From positions 1-64,000 of the forward strand of contig NZ_AUAZ01000015.1 of the NCBI RefSeq assembly GCF_000428985.1: a DNA stretch of 64,000 bases, in the 5' to 3' direction. Origin of the DNA: Marinobacterium litorale DSM 23545. GTDB lineage: Bacteria > Pseudomonadota > Gammaproteobacteria > Pseudomonadales > Balneatricaceae. The stretch's first letter is position 1; each line of letters starts with the position of its first letter. Below, one piece after another: positions 14,419 to 28,408 of this stretch. The notes below the pieces were generated by a model that was not told the DNA's origin, ran no database searches, and saw only the letters and a list, made by a program, of their open reading frames with translations. The position numbers and the translations under genes were made by a program.

Positions 14419-16784
14419 GCCGACTGGATAACCTGCTGCTGGCGCCGATCCGCTTCTGTGAGCGATGGCTGGAATATCTGCTGTTTGGGTATCGCTTACC
14501 GGTCGCTTTGGCATTTCTGCTGATCACCCTGTTTCTGGGTGTCCAGGCCGCGCAGATTCGCCCGGATGCCAGCTTCGTCAAGATGATCCCCACCGATCAT
14601 CCCTGGGTCGCCAACTACCTGGAGCACCGGGATGATCTGGCCGGGCTTGGTAACAGTATTCGCGTGGTGGTGGCTCCGACCGACGGCGATATTTTTCAAC
14701 CGGAGTTTCAGCAGACGCTCAAGGCGATCACGGACGAGCTGTTTTATATCAAGGGGGTAGACCGCTCGGCGGTGCGCTCCATCTGGACGCCCAACGTGCG
14801 CTGGACCGAGGTGACCGAAGAGGGTTTTGTGGGCGGCCCAGTGATTCCCCGCGATTACGACGGTTCCGCTGCGGCTATGGAGCGACTGCGCCTTAATATT
14901 CTGCGCTCCGGTCAGGTGGGCCGCCTTGTGGCCAATGACTTCGGCTCGGCACTGATCGAGGTGCCGCTGTTCGATACCGACCCGGAAACCGGCGACAAAC
15001 TGAATTACCAGCGTTTTTCCGAGCAGCTGGAAACCCTGATCCGGGATAAGTACAGCTCTGATCAGGTGCAGATCCATATCACCGGTTTTGCCAAGGTGGT
15101 GGGCGATCTGATTCAGGGGGCGGTGCAGGTGGCGCTGTTTTTCGGCGTGGCGATTCTGGTCACGCTGGTGCTGCTCTACCTCTATTCACACAGTTTGAGT
15201 GGTACGTTGATTCCGCTGCTCTGTTCGCTGGTGGCGGTGGTCTGGCAGTTGGGGCTGCTGCACTGGCTGGGCTATGGGCTCGATCCCTATTCTATGCTGG
15301 TGCCGTTTCTGGTGTTCGCCATCGCGGTCAGCCACGGGGTTCAGGTGATCAATACGGTGCGCCTGGAGGCCGCCGGCGGTGCCTGCAAACTGACGGCGGC
15401 ACGGCTGGCGTTCAGAACCATCTTTATTGCCGGGCTCACCGCTCTGATATCAGACGGCCTGGGGTTCCTCACCCTGATGGTGATCGATATCCAGGTGATT
15501 CAGGATCTGGCTGTAGCGGCAGCGCTCGGTGTGATGGTGATCGTGGCCACCAATCTGTTGCTGCTGCCGGTACTGATCTCCTGGACCGGTATCGGTCAAC
15601 GGGCGATCAACAAGGTGCGCCATGGCCGCGAGCCCAGTCTTTTGATCTGGAAAGCACTGACCCGCTTTGCCCGGCCTCGTGGCGCGATGATCGCGGTCGC
15701 CGTGGCGCTGGGTCTGGCTCTGATTGGCTTTCAGGGTAGTCGGGCGTTGCAGGTGGGGGATCTGGGCGCCGGTGCGCCGGAGTTGAGAGCAGACTCCCGC
15801 TACAACCTGGATAACGCCTACATCACCAGCCACTATGCCAACTCCAGCGATGTATTCGTGGTGATGGTGAAAACGGCGGCGGAGCAGTGCTCCAGCTTCC
15901 AGACATTGCAGATGGTGGACCGCTTTCAGTTCTACCTGGGTAACCTGCCGGGCGTGCAAAGCAGTGTGTCGCTGGTGGATGTGGCGGAGCGGGTCACGGC
16001 GGGGCTTAATGAGGGGAACCTTAAATGGCGCAGCCTGAGCCGCAACCAGTATGTGATCAACTCCTCCCTGCGCCAGGTGCCCCAGGGCTTGATGAACGGT
16101 GACTGTTCGCTGCTGCCGGTGATTGTCTTTCTGGAGGATCATCGGGCGGAAACCCTGGCGACGCTGACCGCGGCGGTGGATCGCTTTGCCGAGCGCTACC
16201 AGACCGATCAGGTTAGTTTCGTGATGGGGGCCGGGAACGCCGGTTTTGAGGCCGCGACCAATGAGGTAATCACCGACGCTCAGAACGAGATGCTGATCTG
16301 GGTGTATGGGGTGGTCAGCCTGCTTTGCCTGCTTACCTTCCGTTCCATACGCACGGTGGTCTGTATTATCGCCCCGCTGGCGCTGACCTCACTGCTCTGT
16401 CAGGCACTGATGGCGCGACTGGGCATCGGTATCAAGGTGGCTACGCTGCCGGTTATCGCGCTGGGGGTCGGTATCGGTGTGGATTACGGGATCTATATCT
16501 ACTCGCGGCTCAATACCTTGCTCAAGCAGGGGCTGGAGTTGCCGGAAGCCTACCTGGAAACCCTGCGCAGCACCGGTAAGTCGGTGGCCTTTACCGGGTT
16601 TACGCTGGCGATCGGCGTGGTGCTCTGGGTATTCTCGCCGATCCAGTTCCAGGCCGATATGGGCTTGCTGCTCACCTTTATGTTCCTCTGGAATATGCTG
16701 GGTGCGCTGATCCTGCTGCCGGCTTTAACCTGTCTGCTTAATCCGGTGAAAGCGGGGGATGAGGTGGCACAGACCGCGCTTTAG
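14415..16784 (+). CDS. MMPL/RND-type transporter
   Basis: A 789-residue inner-membrane transporter of the RND superfamily (MMPL/hopanoid-exporter-like branch). It has a first TM at about 27-45, a large periplasmic loop, a bundle of TM helices around 225-400 (including ALFFGVAILVTLVLLYLY and MLVPFLVFAIAVSHGVQVIN), a second loop, and a second bundle after about 625 with the matching GVGIGVDYGIYIYSRLN. The two copies of the GxxxxxxxD/H-G motif reflect the internal duplication of RND proteins. It would move a hydrophobic molecule with proton energy together with the YCF48-like protein and the DUF1302/1329 pair. No specific substrate can be named. Confidence 0.88.
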   Translation: MSRLDNLLLAPIRFCERWLEYLLFGYRLPVALAFLLITLFLGVQAAQIRPDASFVKMIPTDHPWVANYLEHRDDLAGLGNSIRVVVAPTDGDIFQPEFQQTLKAITDELFYIKGVDRSAVRSIWTPNVRWTEVTEEGFVGGPVIPRDYDGSAAAMERLRLNILRSGQVGRLVANDFGSALIEVPLFDTDPETGDKLNYQRFSEQLETLIRDKYSSDQVQIHITGFAKVVGDLIQGAVQVALFFGVAILVTLVLLYLYSHSLSGTLIPLLCSLVAVVWQLGLLHWLGYGLDPYSMLVPFLVFAIAVSHGVQVINTVRLEAAGGACKLTAARLAFRTIFIAGLTALISDGLGFLTLMVIDIQVIQDLAVAAALGVMVIVATNLLLLPVLISWTGIGQRAINKVRHGREPSLLIWKALTRFARPRGAMIAVAVALGLALIGFQGSRALQVGDLGAGAPELRADSRYNLDNAYITSHYANSSDVFVVMVKTAAEQCSSFQTLQMVDRFQFYLGNLPGVQSSVSLVDVAERVTAGLNEGNLKWRSLSRNQYVINSSLRQVPQGLMNGDCSLLPVIVFLEDHRAETLATLTAAVDRFAERYQTDQVSFVMGAGNAGFEAATNEVITDAQNEMLIWVYGVVSLLCLLTFRSIRTVVCIIAPLALTSLLCQALMARLGIGIKVATLPVIALGVGIGVDYGIYIYSRLNTLLKQGLELPEAYLETLRSTGKSVAFTGFTLAIGVVLWVFSPIQFQADMGLLLTFMFLWNMLGALILLPALTCLLNPVKAGDEVAQTAL

Positions 16785-16791
16785 GCGCGGT
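16773..16791. terminator. inverted repeat at the junction of convergent RND and SIP genes
   Basis: ACCGCGC (16773-16779) and GCGCGGT (16785-16791) form a perfect 7-bp stem around the overlapping stop codons of the two convergent genes. There is no T run on either side, so termination is uncertain, but the position fits a bidirectional end signal. Confidence 0.35.
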
Positions 16792-17533
16792 CCTGCTCGG
16801 CATCCCGGCTTTTGGTCACCTTGTGTTGCGCCTCACTCTGGCCCAGCTTCCAGTAGCTCGAAATATAGAGCTGTTCGCGGGGGACTTTCAGCGCCTCCCG
16901 GAGGTGCTGGCGCAGCTGTTTCATGCTGCTGAATTCACAGGCGGCCCAGACGGAAGGTGTTCCGTCCGGCAGGGCAAGCATGCGGACATGTTCCACCAGC
17001 CTTTCACCCTTGGGGTCCGGGCTTGGGTTCACCAACCAGTGCAGTTGGATACCCAGCGGGCGCTCCAGTGTCTGGATATCGGCTGGATCCATCACATCGA
17101 TCACGGCATGGCCCATGGCATGTTCGGGCAGCTGTGCCAGATTAACACTGATCGCCGGCAGGGCGGTCATATCGCCGACCAGTAAGAACCAGTCCGCTTC
17201 CTGATTGATCATCTTTTTAGGCCCGGGGCCACCTACCAGTATGCGATCACCGGGGCGGGTGTTTCGTGCCCAGAGTGAAGCCGGGCCGGAGCTGCCATCA
17301 TCATGCAGATTGAAATCCACATCGATCTCGCCATCGCGCTGGTGACGGATGGTATAGGTGCGCACGTCGGGCTTTTCCGCTTCGCCTTTGGGGAAATAGA
17401 GCTTGATGTAGGCACTCTGCTGATCACTCGGGAACTCCGCCATGGCGGAGCCTCCCAGTGTGATCCGCTGCATATTGGGGGTAATACGGCTGGATTGAAT
17501 CACCTCCAGCTCTCTCGGTGCGGGTTTTGCCAT
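16781..17533 (-). CDS. siderophore-interacting protein (flavin ferric-siderophore reductase)
   Basis: A 250-residue protein of the SIP/ViuB family, cytosolic flavin enzymes that reduce imported ferric siderophores to release iron. The FAD-binding motif RTYTIRHQ is at about residues 58-65 after a beta-barrel start, and GPGPKKMI and FLLVGDMTALPAI belong to the FAD- and NAD-binding parts. The C-terminal YISSYWKLGQSE stretch is characteristic of the group. The last codons overlap the end of the convergent RND transporter gene by 4 bases. No siderophore transport genes are nearby. Confidence 0.88.
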   Translation of the reverse strand: MAKPAPRELEVIQSSRITPNMQRITLGGSAMAEFPSDQQSAYIKLYFPKGEAEKPDVRTYTIRHQRDGEIDVDFNLHDDGSSGPASLWARNTRPGDRILVGGPGPKKMINQEADWFLLVGDMTALPAISVNLAQLPEHAMGHAVIDVMDPADIQTLERPLGIQLHWLVNPSPDPKGERLVEHVRMLALPDGTPSVWAACEFSSMKQLRQHLREALKVPREQLYISSYWKLGQSEAQHKVTKSRDAEQDRA

Positions 17534-17725
17534 CGTTCGATTGTTCTCCCAGGGGGAAAGGTCATGTCGTGGACTCTAAGGGTAGCAATCTGAGGCGATG
17601 CGCTCCATGACAGTCTGACTTTTAACGGGTGAACCGATCTCACGCACTCCGGTGTCGCGTCCAGCTATACTCACCGGAAACAAGCGGCGTAAAGTAATGT
17701 TTTGGTCAACGGTTTGGGAGTCGAT

Positions 17726-17992
17726 ATGGCAAGCGGTTGGGCGCAGGATGGTGCGGTACAGGATCAGATTGATGCGACGGTGGATTCAGCGGTGCAGCGG
17801 GCAAAGAGCCTGATCCCGCAAGGGGAGAGCCTGACACACTGTGAGGAGTGCGAAGCGCCGATTCCGGAAAAACGTCGGGTGGCCATTCCCGGTGTGCGTT
17901 TCTGTATCCGTTGTCAGTCCGAGCAGGAGGCTCAGGCCAAAAATGACGGCCTCTATAACCGTCGTGGCAGTAAGGATAGTCAGCTCAGATAA
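17726..17992 (+). CDS. ybiI: DksA/TraR-type zinc finger protein YbiI
   Basis: An 88-residue protein that matches E. coli YbiI almost from end to end as I remember it. It starts MASGWAQDGAVQDQID, has the C4 zinc finger CEECEAPIPEKRR...CIRCQ, and ends YNRRGSKDSQLR. The ATG at 17726 gives exactly this length and has GGGAG 5 bases upstream, so an upstream TTG extension is rejected. The function is poorly known; proteins of this group are small relatives of DksA and may bind RNA polymerase. It is transcribed towards fadA. Confidence 0.92.
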   Translation: MASGWAQDGAVQDQIDATVDSAVQRAKSLIPQGESLTHCEECEAPIPEKRRVAIPGVRFCIRCQSEQEAQAKNDGLYNRRGSKDSQLR

Positions 17993-17995
17993 ACC

Positions 17996-18020
17996 GCAGC
18001 CCGGGTTTTGGCCGGGCTGC
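17996..18020. terminator. bidirectional terminator between ybiI and fadA
   Basis: GCAGCCCGG (17996-18004) pairs perfectly with CCGGGCTGC (18012-18020) around a 7-base loop, directly after ybiI and 20 bases past the fadA stop on the other strand. The T run is short (CATTTCC on plus, TTTATC on minus). Confidence 0.65.
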
Positions 18021-18040
18021 GTCATTTCCGATCTGTGATG

Positions 18041-21402
<3,362 letters not shown>

Positions 21403-21612
21403 GGTCAGGCTCCGTAGCAGTGTGGGGCAATGGCCCCGTTCTTGTTATTGATCACTTGATCTAAGTCTAGAGGGCTGCTGGATTTCAACAATGACAGGAA
21501 GCGCCAAAGCATTTGACGTTATCGTTCAACTGCCCGGTTTTACGGTGATAAGGCTTTGATAAAAGCGCTGACAATTATGTGCAAAGTGTGGGCTTTGGTG
21601 TTGTCTGAACGT
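21403..21612 (-). promoter_or_regulatory. presumed fadBA promoter region
   Basis: About 200 bases between the etfA terminator and fadB, so fadBA must have its own promoter here. I could not identify a convincing FadR- or PsrA-type operator by eye. Confidence 0.35.
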
Positions 21613-21635
21613 AAAAAGCCCGGCCGGAGCCGGGC
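21613..21635 (-). terminator. Rho-independent terminator of etfBA
   Basis: On the minus strand GCCCGGCTCCGGCCGGGC forms a GC-rich hairpin (21618-21635) followed by five T (21617-21613). It lies 30 bases after the etfA stop and separates etfBA from fadBA. Confidence 0.88.
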
Positions 21636-21664
21636 AAAATCACCAGGGATAGGTAGGGTGGAAA

Positions 21665-22594
21665 TTAGAGCTGGCTTTCCAGGGCGGGGAGCGCATCAAA
21701 CAGATCGGCTACCAGACCATAATCGGCCACCTGAAAAATGGGTGCTTCCTCGTCTTTGTTGATAGCGACAATCACCTTGGAGTCTTTCATACCCGCAAGA
21801 TGCTGGATGGCGCCGGAGATGCCCACGGCGATATAAAGCTCGGGGGCAACCATCTTGCCGGTCTGACCCACCTGCATATCGTTGGGTACAAAGCCCGCAT
21901 CAACCGCGGCCCGGGATGCGCCCACCGCGCCGCCCAGTTTATCGGCGACGGCTTCCAGCAGAGCGAAATTCTCGCCGTTGCCCAGACCGCGACCACCGGA
22001 GATCACGACAGATGCCGTGGTCAGTTCGGGCCGGTCGGACTGTGCCAGTTGTTGATCGACGAAGCGGGAAACCGTGTTCTCGAAAACTGTTTCGACCCGT
22101 TCGATGGGTGCGTTACCGCCCTGGCCGGCAACGGCCTCGAACGCGGTACTGCGCACCGTCATCACTTTGATCGGGTCCAGCGACTGGACAGTGGCGATGG
22201 CGTTACCGGCGTAGATCGGACGGCGGAAACAGTCGGCGCTTTCGATGCCAATCACCTCTGAGATCTGGTTTACATCCAGCAAAGCTGCCACCCGGGGCAG
22301 CATGTTCTTACCGCTGGTTGTGGCCGGGGTCAGGATATGGCTGTACTCCCTGGCGAGCGATACCACCAGCCTGGCGATATTCTCGGCCAGCTGCGCGCCA
22401 TAGGTTTCATGGTCGGCGTAGAGCACCCTGCTCAGGATACCGATCTGGGCGGCAGCTTCTGCAACCGCGCCACACCCGGCGCCTGCGACGAGCAGATCGA
22501 TCTCGTCGCTTATCTGACGGGCGGCCTGCAGCGTATTCAGAGTGGCCGGTTTCAGTGTGCTGTTATCGTGTTCCGCTATGACCAGTACTTTCAT
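21665..22594 (-). CDS. etfA: electron transfer flavoprotein alpha subunit
   Basis: A 309-residue EtfA, the FAD-holding subunit of the electron carrier that takes electrons from acyl-CoA dehydrogenases and hands them to ETF-quinone oxidoreductase. The N-terminal alpha/beta domain ([20 protein letters not shown]) precedes the C-terminal FAD domain, with [31 protein letters not shown] and [16 protein letters not shown]. Ten bases separate it from etfB. Two acyl-CoA dehydrogenases in this window are likely partners. Confidence 0.95.
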   Translation of the reverse strand: MKVLVIAEHDNSTLKPATLNTLQAARQISDEIDLLVAGAGCGAVAEAAAQIGILSRVLYADHETYGAQLAENIARLVVSLAREYSHILTPATTSGKNMLPRVAALLDVNQISEVIGIESADCFRRPIYAGNAIATVQSLDPIKVMTVRSTAFEAVAGQGGNAPIERVETVFENTVSRFVDQQLAQSDRPELTTASVVISGGRGLGNGENFALLEAVADKLGGAVGASRAAVDAGFVPNDMQVGQTGKMVAPELYIAVGISGAIQHLAGMKDSKVIVAINKDEEAPIFQVADYGLVADLFDALPALESQL

Positions 22595-22604
22595 GATTAC
22601 CTCC

Positions 22605-23354
22605 TCAGATCACCCGGGCTTCGTTCTTCAGTTTCTCCACCAGCGCCTCAACGTTGCCGACCTTGATCCCGGCCTGACGCACAGGCGGTGCTTCCACTTT
22701 GAGCAGCTTCAGGTTCTGGCTGAGGGTAACGTTCAGCTGTTCGGGCTCCTTCACTTCCAGCGGCTTACGCTTGGCCTTCATGATGTCGGGCAGCTTGGCA
22801 TAGCGGGGTTCATTCAGGCGCAGGTCCGTTGTGATAACAGCGGGCAGATTCAGATTCAGGGTCTGCAGGCCGCCGTCGATTTCGCGGGTGACATCGACGC
22901 TGTCGCCCTTAAGCTCCATTGAGTAAGCGAAGGTGCCCTGTCCCCAGTCGAGCAGGGCTGCCAGCATCTGGCCGGTCTGGTTGTTATCGGAATCGATCGC
23001 CTGCTTGCCCAGCAGCACCAGGTCCGGCGATTCCTGGCGTGCTATGCTGGCCAGCAGTTTGGCGATGGAGAGCGGATCGGCGGCTTCCTGAGTATCGACG
23101 CGAATGGCGCGATCAGCTCCCAGTGCCATGGCGGCTCTTAACTGCTCTTCGCACGCTTTGTCACCGACGGAGACAGCAACCACTTCATTAGCCTGTCCCG
23201 ACTCTTTTAAGCGCATCGCCTGCTCGATGGCGATTTCACAAAAGGGATTGAGCGCCATCTTGACGTTAGCCAGGTCCACATCACTGCCATCGGCTTTAAC
23301 GCGCACCTTCACGTTGTAATCGATCACTCGTTTAACCGCGACCAGTATCTTCAT
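22605..23354 (-). CDS. etfB: electron transfer flavoprotein beta subunit
   Basis: A 249-residue EtfB, the AMP-binding subunit of the ETF heterodimer. It opens with [20 protein letters not shown], has [16 protein letters not shown] and the AMP-loop region [17 protein letters not shown], and ends with the recognition-loop and tail segments usual for the family ([13 protein letters not shown]). It starts the etfBA unit and is divergent from katG. Confidence 0.95.
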   Translation of the reverse strand: MKILVAVKRVIDYNVKVRVKADGSDVDLANVKMALNPFCEIAIEQAMRLKESGQANEVVAVSVGDKACEEQLRAAMALGADRAIRVDTQEAADPLSIAKLLASIARQESPDLVLLGKQAIDSDNNQTGQMLAALLDWGQGTFAYSMELKGDSVDVTREIDGGLQTLNLNLPAVITTDLRLNEPRYAKLPDIMKAKRKPLEVKEPEQLNVTLSQNLKLLKVEAPPVRQAGIKVGNVEALVEKLKNEARVI

Positions 23355-23455
23355 TTCAGCCTCTCTTATTGTTGTCCGGTGACTGGTTGCATCCTATTCG
23401 AGTGGTTAATAAGAACAATGACATAAAGGGGCTGTTTAACTGACATGAAACGTCA

Positions 23456-23483
23456 ATTGAGAAACTCTATGCCAGGCATAGAG
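23456..23483 (+). promoter_or_regulatory. OxyR-like operator upstream of katG
   Basis: A perfect 19-bp palindrome CTCTATGCCAGGCATAGAG (23465-23483) lies in the etfB-katG intergenic region. It contains CTAT-N7-ATAG, the central part of the OxyR site ATAG-N7-CTAT-N7-ATAG-N7-CTAT. ATTG at 23456-23459 stands at the right distance as an imperfect first half-site; the fourth is not matched. katG is a classic OxyR target, so peroxide-induced control is likely. Confidence 0.55.
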
Positions 23484-23523
23484 AGATAAAAATTTCGCTT
23501 TTGTCGCGGGCTGCTAGCTTTAA

Positions 23524-25800
<2,277 letters not shown>

Positions 25801-25833
25801 CCGCCACAGTTTGAAAAAGCAGATAGTGAAAAA

Positions 25834-25858
25834 AGCCAGCGCCTTAAAGGCGCTGGCT
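25834..25858 (-). terminator. strong hairpin between katG and the luxR-type gene
   Basis: AGCCAGCGCC and GGCGCTGGCT pair around TTAAA (25834-25858). On the minus strand a run of six T follows, so it is a good terminator for the LuxR-type gene. On the plus strand it may also stop katG transcription, though with few T. Confidence 0.8.
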
Positions 25859-25896
25859 TCAGCGCACTGACAAACCCCGGTCATATCGATTGGGGT
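25859..25896. repeat. direct repeat copy 1 flanking the Rieske module
   Basis: A 38-base sequence starting TCAGCGCACTGACAAA and ending GATTGGGGT. It recurs at 30746-30782 with one single-base gap and two substitutions. The two copies bracket the LuxR-Rieske-ferredoxin-reductase-TRAP module. This copy has the stem of the copy-2 terminator in a damaged form and no T run. Confidence 0.8.
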
Positions 25897-25949
25897 CGGC
25901 CTTATACGCGTACTCATACATCACTTATTCACCTGAGACTAACCACTGA

Positions 25950-26720
25950 TCAGAAGGGCAGTCGGCCCTCGACGACCAGCGCAAACAGCTGGTTCTGCGT
26001 CCCGATACCGATTTTCTCGTACAGATGACGTCGGTGAGTCAGCACCGTGTTGACGCTGATATTGAGATCCAGCGCAATCGCCTCGGAATTGTAACCGAGC
26101 ACAATCCGTGCGCCGACGTCGATCTCACGCGCCGTCAACAGGTCGCCGCAGGTCCCCTGCAGCCGCGACATTACCCAGGGCAGATCGAAATGCACCTGCT
26201 GCTGGCCGGCAAAGGTGATATGCCTTTCCAGAATCGATGCCAGTACCGTACCGCTTTCCTCCAGCGGTTGCGCATCTAGCTTGCGCCGCGAGGTGTCGTG
26301 CAGCTTGTACAGGTTGAGGCAGAACGGCTGACCGTTGCTTTGGCCCATGAAGGCGATCTTCTCGCGGATTCCACAGCGGTCCATCAACTGATGCCGATAT
26401 TCAGGATCGTACAGTTCCTCGACCTGCTGTTGGCGGATCTTCAACCCCGCTTTGCGCTCCTGCAGGCTGGGAAGATTCGGGTCTCGTTCATAGTACACCT
26501 CGTCATAAAGACGACGACATTCTTGCGCCAGCCCGTCACGAATCGAGCCGGTGGTAAACAGCGTATAGGGATGTTTCATGAACGCCGGATAGGAGACGAG
26601 AATGCAGTGATCCGCGCCGGTCAGGCGGTTCAGGCTGTGGCTCAGAGTCTGATCGAAGCGGCGCTGACCGATACTGGCGATCAACTGTTCGAGCGGCCAC
26701 TGGCCGGTTGCTGGGTTCAT
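25950..26720 (-). CDS. LuxR-family transcriptional regulator
   Basis: A 256-residue regulator with a C-terminal LuxR/GerE helix-turn-helix (about 193-250, LTAREIDVGARIVLGYNSEAIALDLNISVNTVLTHRRHLYEK in broken form). The N-terminal half has no family I can name; its residues DEVYYERDPNL and EKIAFMGQSN do not look like a classic acyl-homoserine-lactone pocket. It is divergent from the Rieske oxygenase gene, with a perfect 18-bp palindrome in the shared control region, so it probably regulates that module in response to a substrate. Confidence 0.85.
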   Translation of the reverse strand: MNPATGQWPLEQLIASIGQRRFDQTLSHSLNRLTGADHCILVSYPAFMKHPYTLFTTGSIRDGLAQECRRLYDEVYYERDPNLPSLQERKAGLKIRQQQVEELYDPEYRHQLMDRCGIREKIAFMGQSNGQPFCLNLYKLHDTSRRKLDAQPLEESGTVLASILERHITFAGQQQVHFDLPWVMSRLQGTCGDLLTAREIDVGARIVLGYNSEAIALDLNISVNTVLTHRRHLYEKIGIGTQNQLFALVVEGRLPF

Positions 26721-26819
26721 CTGGTGGCCTCGTGTGCGGTCTTGTTTTTATATTCACCACAAAAATTATGGTGTGGACCAGTGTTCGCAGTATTGCACGC
26801 GGCAGCGCCATTTTCGACC

Positions 26820-26837
26820 CTCACAAGATCTTGTGAG
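26820..26837. promoter_or_regulatory. 18-bp perfect palindrome, candidate LuxR-type operator
   Basis: CTCACAAGATCTTGTGAG is a perfect palindrome with a GATC centre, similar in style to lux boxes, though the outer CT/AG spacing differs from the standard. It lies between the divergent LuxR-type regulator and Rieske oxygenase genes, about 70 bases before the oxygenase start. Confidence 0.6.
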
Positions 26838-26905
26838 TGTCACTAAAGATGCCCTCCGTTACTTTTGATCTCACAGGCTGATCATAAAAGTAACAGGAGA
26901 GCCCC

Positions 26906-28039
26906 ATGTCCCTGACTCGAGTCCAGAAAGCCGCCCAGGTTGCCGGGCGCACCATGGCCGATCGCCACACTCCCTTTATCCACAACGAATGGTACGTCGT
27001 CGCCCTAAGCCACGAAATCAGCCGTGAGCTGATGTCACGCACGGTGCTGGGCCGCCAGCTCGTGCTATTCCGCAAGGAAGACGGCAGCCCGGTGGCACTC
27101 GACAACCGCTGCGGTCACCGCAACTTCCCGCTGTCACGCAGCGCACTGGAGGGCGATACCGTCGTCTGCGGCTATCACGGCCTGCGCTACAACGAGAGGG
27201 GCGAGTGTGTCGAAGTGCCCTCCCAGTGCAACTGCGCCGGTATATCGATCCGCAATTATCCGCTGCACCAGCAGGGGCCGGTGATTTGGATCTGGATGGG
27301 TGAACCCGAAGAGGCTGATATTGACAAAATTCCGGCCATGCCAATGCTCGATGAGGGCTGGGTCACGTCCGAAGACTACATGCACCTTAAAGCCAGCTAT
27401 GTCTACCTGCATGAGAACCTGCTGGACCTGACCCACCTGAGCTTCCTGCACGCGAAGACATTCGGCACGCCGGATTACGCCCGCGCCAAATTCGACACCG
27501 AGATCACCGAAGACCGTTTCTGGCTCAAGCGCTACGTGGTCCCCACCCGTCTGCCGCCGGTCTGGGCCAAGCCGACCGGGCTCGAGGGGAGGGATGCGGC
27601 GCGGATCACGACATCGGATTTTGTATCACCGGCGCTGCATATCGTCCATGCCGAGTTTTACGACATCGCGCTGGATGAGTCCGAGCGACCCGACCAGCGG
27701 ATCAAGACCGCCCATATCCCGACGCCGGAAACCGCCACCTCGACGCATTACTTCGTTGTTCATGGTCGTAACTTCGCTCTCGAGGAGAACGAAGTCACCG
27801 GATTCATGCATGAGCAGCTGATGGCCGCGTTCGACGAGGATGTCGTCGGCCTTGAAGCGATGGAGGAGCTGCTTGCCTCACGCAGCGAAGAGGACGATTT
27901 CTTCGAGATCTCGCTGACCGCTGATGCTGCCAGCGTTGCGATGCGCCGCTACCTGAAACGGCGCGCAGAGGCGGAAGCGGCTGAGAGAACGAGCCCGCAG
28001 GCCGCAGGCGGCGCCAAGACCGCACTGGCCTCAGCGTGA
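26906..28039 (+). CDS. Rieske non-haem iron oxygenase, oxygenase component (VanA/DdmC-like)
   Basis: A 377-residue aromatic-ring-hydroxylating or O/N-demethylating oxygenase of the vanillate/dicamba demethylase type. The Rieske [2Fe-2S] ligands are C69, H71, C88 and H91 (RCGHRNFPL and VVCGYHGLRYN). The mononuclear-iron site is N171, D174, H177 and H182 (ENLLDLTHLSFLH). The enzyme would use O2 and electrons from the ferredoxin and reductase encoded just downstream to oxidise or demethylate an unknown compound. The C-terminal tail from about 345 is long and charged. The gene is GC-rich compared with katG, consistent with transfer as a module. Confidence 0.9.
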   Translation: MSLTRVQKAAQVAGRTMADRHTPFIHNEWYVVALSHEISRELMSRTVLGRQLVLFRKEDGSPVALDNRCGHRNFPLSRSALEGDTVVCGYHGLRYNERGECVEVPSQCNCAGISIRNYPLHQQGPVIWIWMGEPEEADIDKIPAMPMLDEGWVTSEDYMHLKASYVYLHENLLDLTHLSFLHAKTFGTPDYARAKFDTEITEDRFWLKRYVVPTRLPPVWAKPTGLEGRDAARITTSDFVSPALHIVHAEFYDIALDESERPDQRIKTAHIPTPETATSTHYFVVHGRNFALEENEVTGFMHEQLMAAFDEDVVGLEAMEELLASRSEEDDFFEISLTADAASVAMRRYLKRRAEAEAAERTSPQAAGGAKTALASA

Positions 28040-28068
28040 CCCGCGCGCATTGAACCGGAGAAGTAGCC

Positions 28069-28389
28069 ATGACCATTGAAATTCAAGTTACCGACGACCT
28101 GGGCCAGACACAGACCCTGAACGGAGAAGACGGCAATACCCTGATGGAGCTGCTACGCGACGAAAGCTCCGGCGTGGATGGCGTCTGCGGTGGCTGCGCC
28201 GCCTGCGGCACCTGCCATATCGTCGTCGCCGAGGAGTGGCACAGCCAACTGCCGCCGCCCGGCATGGACGAGGAGATCCTGCTCGAGGCGCTCAACGAGC
28301 GTACCGACGGGTCACGCCTGAGCTGCCAGATCCGGCTTGCACCGGAGATGAGCGGCATGGCCCTGACCATCGTACCGGCTGAGTGTTGA
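28069..28389 (+). CDS. [2Fe-2S] ferredoxin, adrenodoxin/putidaredoxin type
   Basis: A 106-residue ferredoxin that carries electrons from the reductase to the Rieske oxygenase. The cluster ligands are in GVCGGCAACGTCHIVV (pattern C-x5-C-x2-C) and in LSCQIRL near residue 88. The EEWHSQLPPPGMDEEILLEA segment is typical of the adrenodoxin-like family. The gene lies 29 bases after the oxygenase and 19 before the reductase, so the three form one operon. Confidence 0.92.
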   Translation: MTIEIQVTDDLGQTQTLNGEDGNTLMELLRDESSGVDGVCGGCAACGTCHIVVAEEWHSQLPPPGMDEEILLEALNERTDGSRLSCQIRLAPEMSGMALTIVPAEC

Positions 28390-28408
28390 GCGCACAGGGA
28401 GTCCATCC

